Positions 39,410 through 49,700 of a DNA stretch of 64,000 bases are shown in pieces. The DNA is from an uncultured Bacteroidales bacterium (lineage in GTDB: Bacteria; Bacteroidota; Bacteroidia; Bacteroidales; Paludibacteraceae). Location of the stretch: assembly GCA_944321895.1 (NCBI GenBank), contig CALUNA010000002.1:124001-188000 (forward strand). The letters run 5' to 3'. The position numbers and the translations under genes are program-made. Positions within the stretch are counted from its first letter, which is position 1; the number at the start of each line of letters is the position of its first letter. The notes below the pieces were generated by a model. The model made no database searches. It saw only the letters and a program-made list of their open reading frames with translations, and was not told the DNA's origin.

Positions 39410-39700
39410 ATGGCAATTATATTGAAACCAATCGTTACCGAGAAGATGACCGGACTTGGCGAAAAATTCAACCGCTACGGTTTTCGGGTGGAAAAAACCG
39501 CCAATAAGATTGAAATAAAACAGGCGGTAGAAGCAATGTATAACGTAACGGTAATCGATGTGAACACATCAATTACCGCTCCCAAAATCAAGTCGCGCTA
39601 TACCCGTAGCGGTGTTATCAGCGGCAAGGCAGGAGCATACAAGAAAGCTATTGTTACGTTGAAAGAAGGTGATCAAATAGATTTTTATAGTAATATTTAA
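39410..39700 (+). CDS. rplW: 50S ribosomal protein L23
   Basis: A 96-residue protein at the tunnel exit, docking site for trigger factor and SRP. It starts [21 protein letters not shown] second ATG lies two codons upstream (39404). The AAGGAGG at 39395-39401 is eight bases from 39410 but only two from 39404, so 39410 is preferred. Such a clear Shine-Dalgarno is exceptional in this window. Confidence 0.96.
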   Translation: MAIILKPIVTEKMTGLGEKFNRYGFRVEKTANKIEIKQAVEAMYNVTVIDVNTSITAPKIKSRYTRSGVISGKAGAYKKAIVTLKEGDQIDFYSNI

Positions 39701-39708
39701 GCAAACAA

Positions 39709-40533
39709 ATGGCTGTACGTAAACTAAAGCCCACTACACCGGGGCAGAGACACAAGATTATTGGCACGTTCGATACAATTACAGCGAGCGCACCAGAAAA
39801 ATCCCTTGTGGTTGGTTACACCAAAACAGGTGGTCGTAACCATGTCGGTAAAATGACCATGCGTTATATTGGCGGCGGACACAAGCGGAAATACAGAGTA
39901 ATTGATTTCAAACGAAACAAAGACGGTGTACCGGCAACAGTTAAAACAATCGAATACGATCCGAACCGCTCGGCTCGTATCGCTTTGTTGTTTTATGCTG
40001 ACGGAGAAAAAAGGTATATTCTTGCTCCCAACGGACTGCAAGTAGGTCAAACAATTTTGTCGGGCGCTGGTGCGGCTCCTGAAGTTGGCAATACATTGTT
40101 CCTGCAGGACATTCCCCTCGGAACGGTAATTCATAACATTGAATTGCGTCCTGGACAAGGCGCTGCCATGGTCCGCTCCGCAGGCGCTTTCGCGCAACTG
40201 ACTTCGAGAGAAGACAAGTATGCAATCATCAAGTTGCCTTCGGGTGAGCTCCGCAAGGTTCTTTGCACATGCAAGGCAACAATAGGCAGTGTAGGTAATT
40301 CCGATCATGCTCTGGAAAAATCCGGAAAAGCAGGTCGGTCAAGGTGGCTCGGACGTCGTCCGCGTGTGAGAGGCGTTGTAATGAACCCGGTAGACCACCC
40401 GATGGGTGGTGGTGAAGGTCGTGCTTCTGGCGGACACCCACGTTCACGCAAAGGCTTGTTGGCTAAAGGCTATAAGACTCGTGCGCCTAAGAAGCAGTCA
40501 AGCCAGTATATTATTGAAAGAAGAAAGAAATAA
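39709..40533 (+). CDS. rplB: 50S ribosomal protein L2
   Basis: A 274-residue core protein required for subunit association and peptidyl transfer. It starts [20 protein letters not shown]. The C-terminal [14 protein letters not shown] with the essential histidine is intact. Eight bases after rplW. Confidence 0.98.
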   Translation: MAVRKLKPTTPGQRHKIIGTFDTITASAPEKSLVVGYTKTGGRNHVGKMTMRYIGGGHKRKYRVIDFKRNKDGVPATVKTIEYDPNRSARIALLFYADGEKRYILAPNGLQVGQTILSGAGAAPEVGNTLFLQDIPLGTVIHNIELRPGQGAAMVRSAGAFAQLTSREDKYAIIKLPSGELRKVLCTCKATIGSVGNSDHALEKSGKAGRSRWLGRRPRVRGVVMNPVDHPMGGGEGRASGGHPRSRKGLLAKGYKTRAPKKQSSQYIIERRKK

Positions 40534-40555
40534 TTAGAAAAAACAAGTAAATAAT

Positions 40556-40819
40556 ATGAGCCGTTCATTAAAAAAAGGACCGTATATTAACCTCAAGCTG
40601 GAACAGAAGGTTCTGGCCATGAATGAAAGCGGAAAAAAATCCGTGGTTAAGACTTGGGCACGTGCTTCGATGATTTCCCCCGATTTTGTGGGACATACGA
40701 TTGCAGTTCACAATGGAAATAAGTTTATTCCTGTATACATTACGGAAAACATGGTGGGACACAAACTCGGCGAGTTTGCTCCGACACGAATTTTCCGTGG
40801 ACATGCAGGCAAGAAATAA
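40556..40819 (+). CDS. rpsS: 30S ribosomal protein S19
   Basis: An 87-residue 30S head protein. It starts [20 protein letters not shown] and contains the signature [34 protein letters not shown]. Twenty-two bases after rplB. Confidence 0.98.
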   Translation: MSRSLKKGPYINLKLEQKVLAMNESGKKSVVKTWARASMISPDFVGHTIAVHNGNKFIPVYITENMVGHKLGEFAPTRIFRGHAGKK

Positions 40820-40859
40820 TCCATTATAACTTAGTAAAAATAAAAAATTACAGAATAAA

Positions 40860-41273
40860 ATGGGTGCTAGAAAAAAAATATCAGCCGATGCAAGAAAAGA
40901 AGCCCGCAAGAGCCAATATTTTGCAAAGCTCAACAATATTCCCACATCACCGCGTAAAATGCGTCTGGTAGCAGACATGATTCGCGGCATGGAAGTGAAC
41001 AGAGCTTTGGGAGTATTGAAGTTCTCAACCAAAGAGGCTTCCATCAACATGGAAAAATTGCTTAAATCTGCTATTGCAAACTGGGAAACCAAGACAGAAC
41101 AAAAGGCAGATAGCGCAACTTTATATGTAAGTGAGGTATTTGTAGATGGTGCTACAATGCTGAAACGTCTGCGCACCGCTCCGCAAGGACGCGGATACCG
41201 GATTCGCAAGCGTTCCAATCACGTTACATTATTTGTAGATACGAAAAATACTAACGATAATCAGAACAATTGA
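40860..41273 (+). CDS. rplV: 50S ribosomal protein L22
   Basis: A 137-residue exit-tunnel protein. It starts [20 protein letters not shown]; the beta-hairpin region [30 protein letters not shown] lines the tunnel. The Asn-rich tail ([10 protein letters not shown]) is a small extension. The rpsC ATG begins two bases after its stop. Confidence 0.97.
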   Translation: MGARKKISADARKEARKSQYFAKLNNIPTSPRKMRLVADMIRGMEVNRALGVLKFSTKEASINMEKLLKSAIANWETKTEQKADSATLYVSEVFVDGATMLKRLRTAPQGRGYRIRKRSNHVTLFVDTKNTNDNQNN

Positions 41274-41274
41274 G

Positions 41275-42009
41275 ATGGGACAGAAAATAAATCCGATAAG
41301 TAATCGCTTAGGCATTGTACGTGGTTGGGACTCCAATTGGTATGGTGGAAACAATTACGGGGATACGTTGTTGGAAGATAGCAAAATCAGGAAATATTTG
41401 AATGTCCGTCTTGCTAAAGCCAGTATTTCACGTATCGTAATAGAACGAACTCTGAAACTTGTAACTATTACTGTCTGCACTGCTCGCCCCGGTATCATTA
41501 TCGGAAAGGGCGGACAAGAAGTTGACAAATTGAAAGAGGAATTGAAGAAGATCACGGACAAAGATGTTCAAATCAACATTTTTGAAGTGAAACGTCCTGA
41601 ATTGGATGCGGTAATCGTTGCCAACAACATTGCCCGCCAGGTAGAAGGTAAAATAGCATACCGCCGCGCCATTAAAATGGCCATTGCAGCAACCATGCGT
41701 TTGGGCGCGGAAGGTATCAAGGTGCAGATTTCCGGCCGTCTGAACGGCGCCGAAATCGCTCGTTCCGAAATGTACAAGGAAGGACGTACTCCTCTGCATA
41801 CCCTCAGGGCCGACATTGACTATGCACATGCAGAAGCATTGACCAAAGTGGGACTGCTTGGCATCAAGGTATGGATTTGCCGTGGCGAAATCTATGGCAA
41901 GAAAGATTTGGCTCCCTCTTTTGCAACCGCTAAGAACGAAGGCCGTCCCGAACGGAGCGAACGCCGTCAGGGCGACAGCAAAGGCTTCAGAAAAAGAAGT
42001 AAAAAATAA
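41275..42009 (+). CDS. rpsC: 30S ribosomal protein S3
   Basis: A 244-residue protein at the mRNA entry site. It starts [20 protein letters not shown]. The KH domain has the GxxG loop in [19 protein letters not shown], and the C-terminal half has [22 protein letters not shown]. The tail is rich in R, K and S and longer than in E. coli. Confidence 0.97.
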   Translation: MGQKINPISNRLGIVRGWDSNWYGGNNYGDTLLEDSKIRKYLNVRLAKASISRIVIERTLKLVTITVCTARPGIIIGKGGQEVDKLKEELKKITDKDVQINIFEVKRPELDAVIVANNIARQVEGKIAYRRAIKMAIAATMRLGAEGIKVQISGRLNGAEIARSEMYKEGRTPLHTLRADIDYAHAEALTKVGLLGIKVWICRGEIYGKKDLAPSFATAKNEGRPERSERRQGDSKGFRKRSKK

Positions 42010-42037
42010 TTGTTGAACGAATTAGACATCAGTAAAT

Positions 42038-42463
42038 ATGTTACAACCTAAAAAGACAAAGTTTAGGAGACAGCAAAAAGGGCGCATCAAGGGTAACGCG
42101 CAACGTGGAACCCAGCTCGCATTCGGCTCTTTCGGTATCAAGTCGTTGCAGACGATTTGGCTGACCAGCCGCCAGATAGAGGCAGCCCGTGTTGCTGTAA
42201 CCCGTTATATGCAAAGACAAGGTCAGGTTTGGATTCGTGTGTTTCCGGATAAACCGATCACCAAAAAGCCTGCAGACGTACGTATGGGTAAAGGTAAAGG
42301 TGCTCCAGAAGGTTTCGTTGTTCCATTGGCTCCCGGCCGCATGATTATTGAAATCGATGGCGTGCCATTCGATGTGGCCAAGGAAGCCTTGCGCTTGGCA
42401 GCCCAGAAGTTACCCGTAACAACCAAATTTGTGGTTAGACGCGACTATGATATGAACTCTTAA
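42038..42463 (+). CDS. rplP: 50S ribosomal protein L16
   Basis: A 141-residue protein near the A site. It starts [20 protein letters not shown] and contains [27 protein letters not shown] and [19 protein letters not shown]. Family-typical length. Followed 14 bases later by rpmC. Confidence 0.98.
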   Translation: MLQPKKTKFRRQQKGRIKGNAQRGTQLAFGSFGIKSLQTIWLTSRQIEAARVAVTRYMQRQGQVWIRVFPDKPITKKPADVRMGKGKGAPEGFVVPLAPGRMIIEIDGVPFDVAKEALRLAAQKLPVTTKFVVRRDYDMNS

Positions 42464-42477
42464 AATGTAGTGGAATT

Positions 42478-42672
42478 ATGAAAACTCGCGAAATAAAAGA
42501 ACTGACAACCAAAGAGATTCAAGAAAGATTGGATACGGAAAAGGAACTCCTGAGCCGTATGAAGTTGAATCATGCTATTTCTCCGCTTGACAATCCGATG
42601 CAGATTAAAGAGGCACGTAAAACCATAGCTCGTCTTGCTACAGAGTTACGTCAGAGAGAAATTAATCAATAA
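42478..42672 (+). CDS. rpmC: 50S ribosomal protein L29
   Basis: A 64-residue two-helix protein at the tunnel exit. It starts MKTREIKELTTKEIQERLDT and has the NPMQIKEARKTIARLATELRQRE family end. Twelve bases separate it from rpsQ. Confidence 0.96.
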   Translation: MKTREIKELTTKEIQERLDTEKELLSRMKLNHAISPLDNPMQIKEARKTIARLATELRQREINQ

Positions 42673-42684
42673 AATCAGACCCTG

Positions 42685-42942
42685 ATGGAAACAAGAAATT
42701 TAAGAAAAGAAAGAACGGGTGTCGTATCCAGCAACAAGATGGACAAAACCATCACGGTTGCCGTTAAATGGAAAGAAAAACACCCTATTTACGGAAAATT
42801 CGTAAATAAGACAAAGAAATATCATGCCCATGACGAGAAGAACGAATGCAATATCGGTGATACCGTACGCATTATGGAAACCCGTCCGCTGAGCAAAACG
42901 AAAAGATGGAGATTAACTGAAATAGTTGAAAGAGTTAAGTAA
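42685..42942 (+). CDS. rpsQ: 30S ribosomal protein S17
   Basis: An 85-residue OB-fold rRNA-binding protein. It starts [20 protein letters not shown] and has the S17 signature [20 protein letters not shown]. Two bases separate its stop from the rplN start. Confidence 0.97.
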   Translation: METRNLRKERTGVVSSNKMDKTITVAVKWKEKHPIYGKFVNKTKKYHAHDEKNECNIGDTVRIMETRPLSKTKRWRLTEIVERVK

Positions 42943-42944
42943 TT

Positions 42945-43310
42945 ATGATACAACAAGAAACGAGACTCACAGTTGCGGACAATAGCGGTGCCAAAGAAGC
43001 ACTCTGCATCCGCGTATTAGGAGGAACCGGGAAACGTTACGCTTCGCTTGGCGACATTATCGTAGTGGCCGTGAAGAGCGTAATCCCTTCGAGCGACATG
43101 AAAAAAGGCGTCGTTTCGAAGGCCGTGGTGGTTCGTGTAAAAAAAGAAGTACGTCGTCCGGACGGTTCATACATCCGTTTTGATGATAATGCCTGCGTAT
43201 TGCTTAACAATGCCGGTGAAATCAGAGGAAGCCGTATTTTTGGTCCGGTGGCACGTGAACTCCGTGCTACGAATATGAAAATCATATCGCTTGCACCAGA
43301 AGTGCTTTAA
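42945..43310 (+). CDS. rplN: 50S ribosomal protein L14
   Basis: A 121-residue intersubunit-bridge protein, also the docking site of the silencing factor RsfS encoded later in this window. It starts [20 protein letters not shown] and contains [20 protein letters not shown]. Confidence 0.98.
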   Translation: MIQQETRLTVADNSGAKEALCIRVLGGTGKRYASLGDIIVVAVKSVIPSSDMKKGVVSKAVVVRVKKEVRRPDGSYIRFDDNACVLLNNAGEIRGSRIFGPVARELRATNMKIISLAPEVL

Positions 43311-43333
43311 TCATTGCTTAAAGAAAAACGAAA

Positions 43334-43645
43334 ATGAGTAAATTGCATATCAAAAAAGGAGATACCGTTTACGTAAATACCGGTGTGGACAAAGGTAAAA
43401 CCGGACGTGTGCTTTCCGTGATTGTAGACAAGCAACGTGCTATCGTAGAAGGTGTGAACATGGTCTCCAAAAGCACCAAACCCAATGCGAAGAATCCGCA
43501 GGGAGGTATAATCAAGAAAGAAGCATCAATTCATATTTCCAATCTGAATCTGGTAGAGAATGGAGTTCCGGTGCGTATAGGACGCAAACGGAATGCAGAT
43601 GGAAAACTGGTGCGTATTTCCAAGAAAACCGGTCAAGAAATTTAA
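43334..43645 (+). CDS. rplX: 50S ribosomal protein L24
   Basis: A 103-residue assembly-initiator protein. The KOW motif is at the start: [40 protein letters not shown] is typical of bacterial L24. It is six bases from rplE. Confidence 0.97.
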   Translation: MSKLHIKKGDTVYVNTGVDKGKTGRVLSVIVDKQRAIVEGVNMVSKSTKPNAKNPQGGIIKKEASIHISNLNLVENGVPVRIGRKRNADGKLVRISKKTGQEI

Positions 43646-43650
43646 TTGAA

Positions 43651-44193
43651 ATGAATACAGCAAGTTTAAAACAAGATTACAGAGAACGGATAGTTCCTGT
43701 CTTAATGAAAGAGTTCGGGTACAGCACGGTAATGCAAGCCCCGAAACTGGAAAAAATTGTCCTCAACCAAGGGTTGGGTATCGCTGTTGCCGATAGGAAA
43801 ATCATAGAAGTGGCCATTAATGAAATGACTGCCATAACAGGTCAGAAAGCCGTTCAGACCCTATCCCGGAAAGATATCTCCAACTTCAAGTTGCGTAAGA
43901 AAATGCCGGTTGGCGTACGTGTAACCTTGCGCGGAGACCGCATGTATGAATTCTTGGAACGTCTGGTGCGCGTGGCTTTGCCCCGTATCCGTGACTTCAA
44001 GGGAATAGAAGGCAAACTGGACGGGCGCGGTAACTACACGCTCGGAATCCAGGAACAGATTATTTTTCCTGAAATCAATATCGATACCATCACCAAACTG
44101 CTTGGCATGAACATTACGTTCGTGACAACGGCCAAAACCGATGAAGAAGGTTTCAAATTGCTGAAAGAGTTTGGCTTACCGTTCAAGAAATAA
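43651..44193 (+). CDS. rplE: 50S ribosomal protein L5
   Basis: A 180-residue 5S rRNA-binding protein of the central protuberance. It includes [42 protein letters not shown] and [12 protein letters not shown]. Normal length. Confidence 0.98.
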   Translation: MNTASLKQDYRERIVPVLMKEFGYSTVMQAPKLEKIVLNQGLGIAVADRKIIEVAINEMTAITGQKAVQTLSRKDISNFKLRKKMPVGVRVTLRGDRMYEFLERLVRVALPRIRDFKGIEGKLDGRGNYTLGIQEQIIFPEINIDTITKLLGMNITFVTTAKTDEEGFKLLKEFGLPFKK

Positions 44194-44210
44194 ACTAAAG
44201 AGGAAAGAAT

Positions 44211-44480
44211 ATGGCAAAAGAATCAATGAAAGCCCGTGAGGTAAAAAGAGCCAAAATGGTGGCCAAATATGCTGCCAAACGTGCCCAATTACTCAAAGAG
44301 GGCAATTATGAAGCTCTGCAGCTCATTCCCAAAAATGCATCTCCGGTACGTTTGCACAACCGTTGCAAGATTACGGGCCGTCCCAAAGGCTATATGCGCC
44401 AGTTCGGCTTGTCACGTATACAGTTCCGCGAAATGGCATCAAAAGGTCTGATTCCCGGAGTAAAGAAAGCAAGCTGGTAA
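44211..44480 (+). CDS. rpsN: 30S ribosomal protein S14 (zinc-free long form)
   Basis: An 89-residue protein. It starts [20 protein letters not shown] and has the S14 signature [30 protein letters not shown]. Only one cysteine is present, so this is the C-minus form that needs no zinc, like E. coli S14. Confidence 0.97.
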   Translation: MAKESMKAREVKRAKMVAKYAAKRAQLLKEGNYEALQLIPKNASPVRLHNRCKITGRPKGYMRQFGLSRIQFREMASKGLIPGVKKASW

Positions 44481-44548
44481 AACGTTGCAAGATTTTTTAT
44501 TAACTAAATATTGTCCCGGCAGTCGGGATTAATTTAAATCATTTTCAT

Positions 44549-44944
44549 ATGACAGATCCAATAGCAGACTATCTGACTCGATTGCGGAATGCGATTAAGG
44601 CCGGACACCGCGTGGTGGAGGTTCCCGCATCGAACTTGAAGAAAGAAATGACTCGGATATTGCTTGAAAAAGGCTATATCCTGAATTACAAAGTAGTAGA
44701 AGACGGACCCCAGGGCACTATCAAGATAGCCCTGAAATATGATCCGGTTAACAAGGTTAACTCGATTAAGAAATTGATCAGGGTGTCGACCCCCGGTTTG
44801 CGTCAGTATTGCGGCTATCGCGAGATGCCCCGTGTATTGAACGGATTGGGAATCGCGATTATTTCCACATCCAAGGGAGTTATGACCAACAAGGAAGCAG
44901 CCGACTTGAAAATCGGCGGCGAAGTGCTTTGTTACATCTATTAA
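44549..44944 (+). CDS. rpsH: 30S ribosomal protein S8
   Basis: A 131-residue protein binding the 16S central domain. It starts MTDPIADYLTRLRNAIKAGH; the C-terminal ISTSKGVMTNKEAADLKIGGEVLCYIY is diagnostic. The 68-base gap upstream holds a small stem (TCCCG 44514-44518 with CGGGA 44524-44528), whose role is unclear. S8 is the usual spc-operon regulator in E. coli. Confidence 0.98.
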   Translation: MTDPIADYLTRLRNAIKAGHRVVEVPASNLKKEMTRILLEKGYILNYKVVEDGPQGTIKIALKYDPVNKVNSIKKLIRVSTPGLRQYCGYREMPRVLNGLGIAIISTSKGVMTNKEAADLKIGGEVLCYIY

Positions 44945-44962
44945 GAAGGGAGGAAAAACACT

Positions 44963-45514
44963 ATGTCAAGAATAGGAAAATTACCTGTACATATTCCGGC
45001 CGGTGTAACAGTCACGGTCAAGGATAATGTGGTTACCGTGAAAGGTCCGAAAGGCGAACTGAGTCAAACCGTGAATCCAGTGGTTTCCGTCAGCGTGGAT
45101 GGCAATCTTTGTCACGTGACTCGTTCCAATGATGAAAAGCAAAGTCGTGCAATGCACGGTCTGTATCGTGCGTTGATTCACAATATGGTAGTTGGAGTAT
45201 CTGAAGGTTACAGGAAAGTGCTTGAACTTGTCGGCGTCGGCTATCGTGTGTCGAACCAGGGGCAAGTCATAGAATTCTCGTTGGGTTATTCGCATCCCAT
45301 TTATCTGGGCCTGCCCAATGAAATAAAAGTGGAAACCAAAAGCGAACGTAACCAGAACCCGTTGGTTATTCTGGAAAGTTGCGACAAACAACTGCTCGGA
45401 CAGGTTTGTGCAAAAATCCGCTCATTCCGCAAACCGGAACCATATAAGGGTAAAGGTATCAAGTTCCAGGATGAGGTACTTCGTCGTAAAGCCGGTAAGT
45501 CGGCCGCTAAATAA
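44963..45514 (+). CDS. rplF: 50S ribosomal protein L6
   Basis: A 183-residue protein near the GTPase-associated region. It starts MSRIGKLPVHIPAGVTVTV. The end has CAKIRSFRKPEPYKGKGIKFQDEVLRRKAGKSAAK. The AAGAAGGGAGG before the ATG (44943-44953) is an uncommon SD-like tract. Confidence 0.98.
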   Translation: MSRIGKLPVHIPAGVTVTVKDNVVTVKGPKGELSQTVNPVVSVSVDGNLCHVTRSNDEKQSRAMHGLYRALIHNMVVGVSEGYRKVLELVGVGYRVSNQGQVIEFSLGYSHPIYLGLPNEIKVETKSERNQNPLVILESCDKQLLGQVCAKIRSFRKPEPYKGKGIKFQDEVLRRKAGKSAAK

Positions 45515-45535
45515 TTTTCGTAAATTGGTGCAATT

Positions 45536-45880
45536 ATGAATGCAAAAATAGAAAGAAGACTTAAGATAAAAAGACATATCCGGAGCAAAATTTCGGGTAC
45601 AGCACAGAAACCTCGTCTGACCGTGTTCAGGAGCAACTGTCAGATCTATGCTCAGTTGATAGATGACGTAAACGGCAAAACATTGGCGTCAGCATCATCT
45701 TTGAAGATTAAGGATAAAATGACCAAGACCGAACAGGCGGCCAAAGTTGGCGCATTGGTGGCCCAGGCTGCCAAGGAAGCCGGCATAACGGAGGTTGTGT
45801 TTGACCGTAACGGTTATTTGTATCATGGTAGAGTTAAACAATTGGCAGATGCAGCACGCGAAGCCGGTCTTAAATTTTAA
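45536..45880 (+). CDS. rplR: 50S ribosomal protein L18
   Basis: A 114-residue 5S rRNA-binding protein. It starts [20 protein letters not shown] and includes [18 protein letters not shown] and [26 protein letters not shown]. Five bases precede rpsE. Confidence 0.97.
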   Translation: MNAKIERRLKIKRHIRSKISGTAQKPRLTVFRSNCQIYAQLIDDVNGKTLASASSLKIKDKMTKTEQAAKVGALVAQAAKEAGITEVVFDRNGYLYHGRVKQLADAAREAGLKF

Positions 45881-45885
45881 TTGAT

Positions 45886-46404
45886 ATGACGACAAAATTT
45901 AATAGAGTAAAAACAACCAACGACATAGAGTTGAAGGACCGGTTGGTAGCCGTAAACCGCGTAACGAAAGTTACGAAAGGAGGACGTACGCTGACATTTG
46001 CAGCTATCGTTGTTGTCGGAAATGAAGATGGCATAGTAGGCTGGGGTCTGGGTAAGGCCAGTGAAGTGACCGCTGCCATTGCCAAAGGAACGGAGGCGGC
46101 AAAGAAAAACCTTATCAAGGTTCCGGTTCTGAAAGGAACAATCCCCCACGAACAGGTGGCAAAATTTGCCGGTGCACAAGTTTATCTGCAACCGGCCTCA
46201 CACGGTACCGGAGTAAAGGCCGGTGGTGCCATGCGTGCTGTTCTGGAAAGTGTCGGTATTACTGATGTGTTGGCAAAATCGAAAGGTTCCTCGAACCCGC
46301 ACAATCTGGTAAAGGCAACTTTTGCGGCATTGGGCGAATTGCGCGATGCACACATGGTTGCGCAAAACCGTGGTGTTTCATTAAGTAAAGTGTTTAACGG
46401 TTAA
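45886..46404 (+). CDS. rpsE: 30S ribosomal protein S5
   Basis: A 172-residue fidelity protein. It starts [20 protein letters not shown]. The double-stranded-RNA-binding part is [34 protein letters not shown] and the C-terminal part contains [20 protein letters not shown]. Confidence 0.98.
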   Translation: MTTKFNRVKTTNDIELKDRLVAVNRVTKVTKGGRTLTFAAIVVVGNEDGIVGWGLGKASEVTAAIAKGTEAAKKNLIKVPVLKGTIPHEQVAKFAGAQVYLQPASHGTGVKAGGAMRAVLESVGITDVLAKSKGSSNPHNLVKATFAALGELRDAHMVAQNRGVSLSKVFNG

Positions 46405-46415
46405 ATTAGAGAAAA

Positions 46416-46592
46416 ATGGCTACGATTAAAATACAACAAGTCAAAAGTACTATCAAATGCCCGAAAGTCCAGAAACAGACAATGGAGGCATTGGGCCTGA
46501 GAAAGATGAATGCCGTAGTAGAACACGAAGCGACTCCCTCCATTCTGGGAATGGTCAATAAAGTGAAACACTTGGTAAAAGTAGTAGAGTAA
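46416..46592 (+). CDS. rpmD: 50S ribosomal protein L30
   Basis: A 58-codon gene, short enough to be missed by length cutoffs. The protein starts MATIKIQQVKSTIKCPKVQ and has the L30 pattern KQTMEALGLRKMNAVVEHEA then GMVNKVKHLVKV. It lies in its standard place between rpsE (11 bases before) and rplO (72 bases after). Confidence 0.95.
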   Translation: MATIKIQQVKSTIKCPKVQKQTMEALGLRKMNAVVEHEATPSILGMVNKVKHLVKVVE

Positions 46593-46664
46593 GTAACACA
46601 AAGGTTTCCGGTTTGTTGCCGTTGTGGCAACAAACAACGGACCGTTAAATCATTTATAAGCAAT

Positions 46665-47111
46665 ATGGAATTAAATAATTTGACGCCTGCAGCAGGCTCT
46701 GTGAAAACCAGCAAGCGTATCGGTCGTGGCGCCGGTTCCGGATTAGGCGGAACTTCTACCCGCGGACATAAAGGGGCAAAATCACGCTCGGGTTATTCGA
46801 AGAAAATCGGTTTTGAAGGAGGTCAGATGCCTATTCAACGTCGTTTGCCGAAATACGGTTTCAAAAATGTCAATCGTGTTGAATATAAAGCAATCAACCT
46901 GGAAACGTTGCAACTGCTGGCTGATAACCAGAAACTTTCCAAAATCGGACTGGATGAACTCAAGGCAGCCGGTTTCATCTCCAAAAATACGTTGGTGAAA
47001 ATTCTTGCCAAAGGCACCTTGACAACCAAATTGGATGTAGAAGCACATGCTTTCTCTAAAGCAGCAGAAGAAGCCATCACGGCCTTAGGTGGAACTGTAA
47101 ACAAACTGTAA
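46665..47111 (+). CDS. rplO: 50S ribosomal protein L15
   Basis: A 148-residue late-assembly protein. It starts MELNNLTPAAGSVKTSKRIG. The Gly-rich RGAGSGLGGTSTRGHKGAKSRSG and GFEGGQMPIQRRLPKYGF motifs are present. Four bases before secY. Confidence 0.98.
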   Translation: MELNNLTPAAGSVKTSKRIGRGAGSGLGGTSTRGHKGAKSRSGYSKKIGFEGGQMPIQRRLPKYGFKNVNRVEYKAINLETLQLLADNQKLSKIGLDELKAAGFISKNTLVKILAKGTLTTKLDVEAHAFSKAAEEAITALGGTVNKL

Positions 47112-47115
47112 GACG

Positions 47116-48456
47116 ATGAAAAAGTTCATTGAAACCCTAAAGAATATCTGGAAAATCGAAGAGTTGCGTAAACGCTTGCTCACAACCCTGTTGTTCGTGC
47201 TGGTTTACCGTTTTGGATCCTTCGTGGTTCTTCCCGGTATTGATCCGGCGGCTTTGACTGGGCTGCGCGCACAGACTGAGGGCGGCTTGCTTGCCTTGTT
47301 GGACATGTTTTCCGGAGGAGCGTTCTCGAACGCATCGATATTCGCATTGGGTATTATGCCTTATATCTCGGCTTCCATTGTGATACAGTTGTTGACGATT
47401 GCCGTTCCTTATTTCCAGAAAATGCAGCGTGAAGGCGAAAGCGGCCGTCGGAAAATGAACCAGATCACCCGATACCTGACCGTGTTCATCCTGCTGATTC
47501 AGGGCCCTTCTTATTTGGTAAACCTGAATGTCCAGATGGCACAGGCTGGAGGCATGATGCCAACGGATTGGTGGTTTAAGATTTCATCAACCATCATTTT
47601 GTGTGCAGGTTCCATGTTTGTCATGTGGCTGGGTGAACGTATTACCGACAAGGGAATCGGAAACGGAATATCCTTCATTATTCTTATCGGTATCATCGCC
47701 CGTCTCCCGGGCGCCTTGGTTCGGGAATTTACTTCACGCTTGGGCGACATGGGAGGCGGTTTGGTCATGTTCCTTGCAGAAATCGTTTTCTTGCTGGTGG
47801 TTATCGGTCTGTCGATTATGCTGGTACAAGGAACGCGCAAGATTCCCGTACAATATGCAAAACGTATTGTCGGCAACAAGCAGTATGGCGGCGTGCGGCA
47901 GTACATTCCTTTGAAGGTGAATGCAGCCAACGTTATGCCAATCATTTTTGCACAGGCCATCATGTTCATTCCAATTACATTGGTAGGTTTCTCCCATTCG
48001 GAGAGTGCGGCAGGATTTATCAGCGCTTTCATGGACAATACCGGATTCTGGTATAACTTTGTATTTGCGCTGCTGATTATTGCGTTTACGTATTTCTATA
48101 CGGCAATTATCATAAATCCGACCCAGATGGCGGAAGACCTGAAACGCAACAATGGCTTTATTCCGGGCGTGAAACCTGGAAAGAAAACGGCGGAATATAT
48201 CGATACGATTATGTCGCGTATCACCTTGCCGGGTTCCATCTTTCTGGCCATAGTAGCAATTCTTCCTGCTTTTGCTTCCTTGTTGGGAATCAGCCATGAG
48301 TTTGCACAATTCTTCGGAGGAACATCATTGCTGATTTTAGTAGGTGTTGTTCTTGATACGTTGCAGCAGATAGAGAGTCATTTATTGATGCGTCATTACG
48401 ATGGATTGCTGAAATCCGGAAGAATAAAAGGACGCCACGGATTGTCGGCTTATTAA
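47116..48456 (+). CDS. secY: Preprotein translocase subunit SecY
   Basis: A 446-residue inner-membrane channel protein with about ten hydrophobic segments. Typical sequences are TLLFVLVYRFGSFVVLPGID (TM1), FALGIMPYISASIVIQLL, GIGNGISFIILIGII and the cytoplasmic loop NGFIPGVKPGKKTAEYID. With SecEG it moves unfolded proteins across the inner membrane. It sits in the spc operon between rplO and map, the conserved order. Confidence 0.98.
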   Translation: MKKFIETLKNIWKIEELRKRLLTTLLFVLVYRFGSFVVLPGIDPAALTGLRAQTEGGLLALLDMFSGGAFSNASIFALGIMPYISASIVIQLLTIAVPYFQKMQREGESGRRKMNQITRYLTVFILLIQGPSYLVNLNVQMAQAGGMMPTDWWFKISSTIILCAGSMFVMWLGERITDKGIGNGISFIILIGIIARLPGALVREFTSRLGDMGGGLVMFLAEIVFLLVVIGLSIMLVQGTRKIPVQYAKRIVGNKQYGGVRQYIPLKVNAANVMPIIFAQAIMFIPITLVGFSHSESAAGFISAFMDNTGFWYNFVFALLIIAFTYFYTAIIINPTQMAEDLKRNNGFIPGVKPGKKTAEYIDTIMSRITLPGSIFLAIVAILPAFASLLGISHEFAQFFGGTSLLILVGVVLDTLQQIESHLLMRHYDGLLKSGRIKGRHGLSAY

Positions 48457-48465
48457 GCAAATACG

Positions 48466-49260
48466 ATGATTTTTCTAAAGACTGATGAGGAAATAGAGTT
48501 GTTGCGGGAAAGCAACCGCATATTGGGAATGACGCTGGCGGAGCTCGCTAAAATGATAGCTCCGGGCGTCACGACTTTGCAACTCGATAAACGGGCCTAT
48601 GAATTCATAAAAGATCATGGCGGCGAGCCTGGCTTTTTGAATTACGATGGTTATCCGAATTCGATATGCACTTCCGTAAACGAACAGGTCGTGCACGGTA
48701 TCCCTTCCGATAAGGTCGTTTTGAAAGAAGGTGACATCGTTTCTATCGATGGCGGAGTTTATAAAAACGGTTTTCATGCAGATTCTGCCTATACGTTTTG
48801 TGTGGGCGAAGTTGCACCGGAGGTGCTGGCCTTGTTGCGGACAACAAAAGAGGCGCTCTACAAAGGCATAGATGAGGCCGTGGCCGGTCACCGGATAGGT
48901 GACATAGGCTATGCGATCCAGAGCTATTGCGAGGAACGGGGCTACTCGGTTGTGCGCGAGATGGTTGGACATGGCATCGGACGGGACATGCATGAGGCTC
49001 CGGAAGTGCCGAACTATGGCCGCCGGGGAAATGGAATTGTCCTGAAATCGGGCATGACACTGGCTATAGAGCCAATGATCAATATGGGGAGAAGGCATTT
49101 GTATTTTGAAGACGATGGTTGGACAACCCGGACGCTCGACAGAAAACCATCTGCCCATTACGAACTGTCAGTTGCGGTGCGCAAAGGAAAGGCGGATATT
49201 TTATCCACTTTCGAATATATAGAAGAAGTATTGAAACACTCGGAAAACTCAAAAGTATAG
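48466..49260 (+). CDS. map: Methionine aminopeptidase, type I
   Basis: A 264-residue enzyme removing N-terminal methionine. Metal ligands are visible: D in VSIDGGVYKNGFHADSAYTF (two aspartates), H in MVGHGIGRDMHEAPEVPNYG, E in LAIEPMINMG and a C-terminal glutamate region. No N-terminal zinc extension, so it is the bacterial Ia type. Nine bases after secY. Confidence 0.97.
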   Translation: MIFLKTDEEIELLRESNRILGMTLAELAKMIAPGVTTLQLDKRAYEFIKDHGGEPGFLNYDGYPNSICTSVNEQVVHGIPSDKVVLKEGDIVSIDGGVYKNGFHADSAYTFCVGEVAPEVLALLRTTKEALYKGIDEAVAGHRIGDIGYAIQSYCEERGYSVVREMVGHGIGRDMHEAPEVPNYGRRGNGIVLKSGMTLAIEPMINMGRRHLYFEDDGWTTRTLDRKPSAHYELSVAVRKGKADILSTFEYIEEVLKHSENSKV

Positions 49261-49290
49261 GAAAAACAATATAAATGATTTGAACATTTT

Positions 49291-49509
49291 ATGGCGAAAC
49301 AGACGGCAATAGAACAGGACGGAACAATCATCGAGGCATTATCGAACGCAATGTTCCGTGTGGAATTGGAAAACGGGCATATCATTACTGCACATATTTC
49401 CGGCAAGATGCGTATGCATTATATCCGCATACTGCCTGGTGACAAGGTGAAAGTGGAAATGTCGCCGTACGATTTGTCAAAAGGAAGAATTTCATTCAGA
49501 TATAAATAA
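49291..49509 (+). CDS. infA: Translation initiation factor IF-1
   Basis: A 72-residue OB-fold protein occupying the 30S A site during initiation. It starts [20 protein letters not shown] and ends with [18 protein letters not shown], a nearly invariant IF-1 end. Confidence 0.98.
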   Translation: MAKQTAIEQDGTIIEALSNAMFRVELENGHIITAHISGKMRMHYIRILPGDKVKVEMSPYDLSKGRISFRYK

Positions 49510-49553
49510 TTTGAGTCGGTGTTGGCCGATTGAAACCCTAAAGAATATAGAAA

Positions 49554-49670
49554 ATGAAAGTAAGAGCTTCTGTAAAAAAGCGTAGCGCCGAATGCAAATT
49601 AGTGCGCAGAAAAGGTCGCTTGTATGTTATTAACAAAAAGAATCCAAAGTTTAAACAACGTCAGGGTTAA
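49554..49670 (+). CDS. rpmJ: 50S ribosomal protein L36 (zinc-free form)
   Basis: A 38-codon gene. The protein is [20 protein letters not shown] followed by [18 protein letters not shown]. Only one of the four zinc ligands (CxxC...C....H) remains, so it is the C-minus type. It lies between infA and rpsM, the usual place. Confidence 0.95.
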   Translation: MKVRASVKKRSAECKLVRRKGRLYVINKKNPKFKQRQG

Positions 49671-49700
49671 TGTAAAACCTTAAAGTAATTAGTAATTTTT

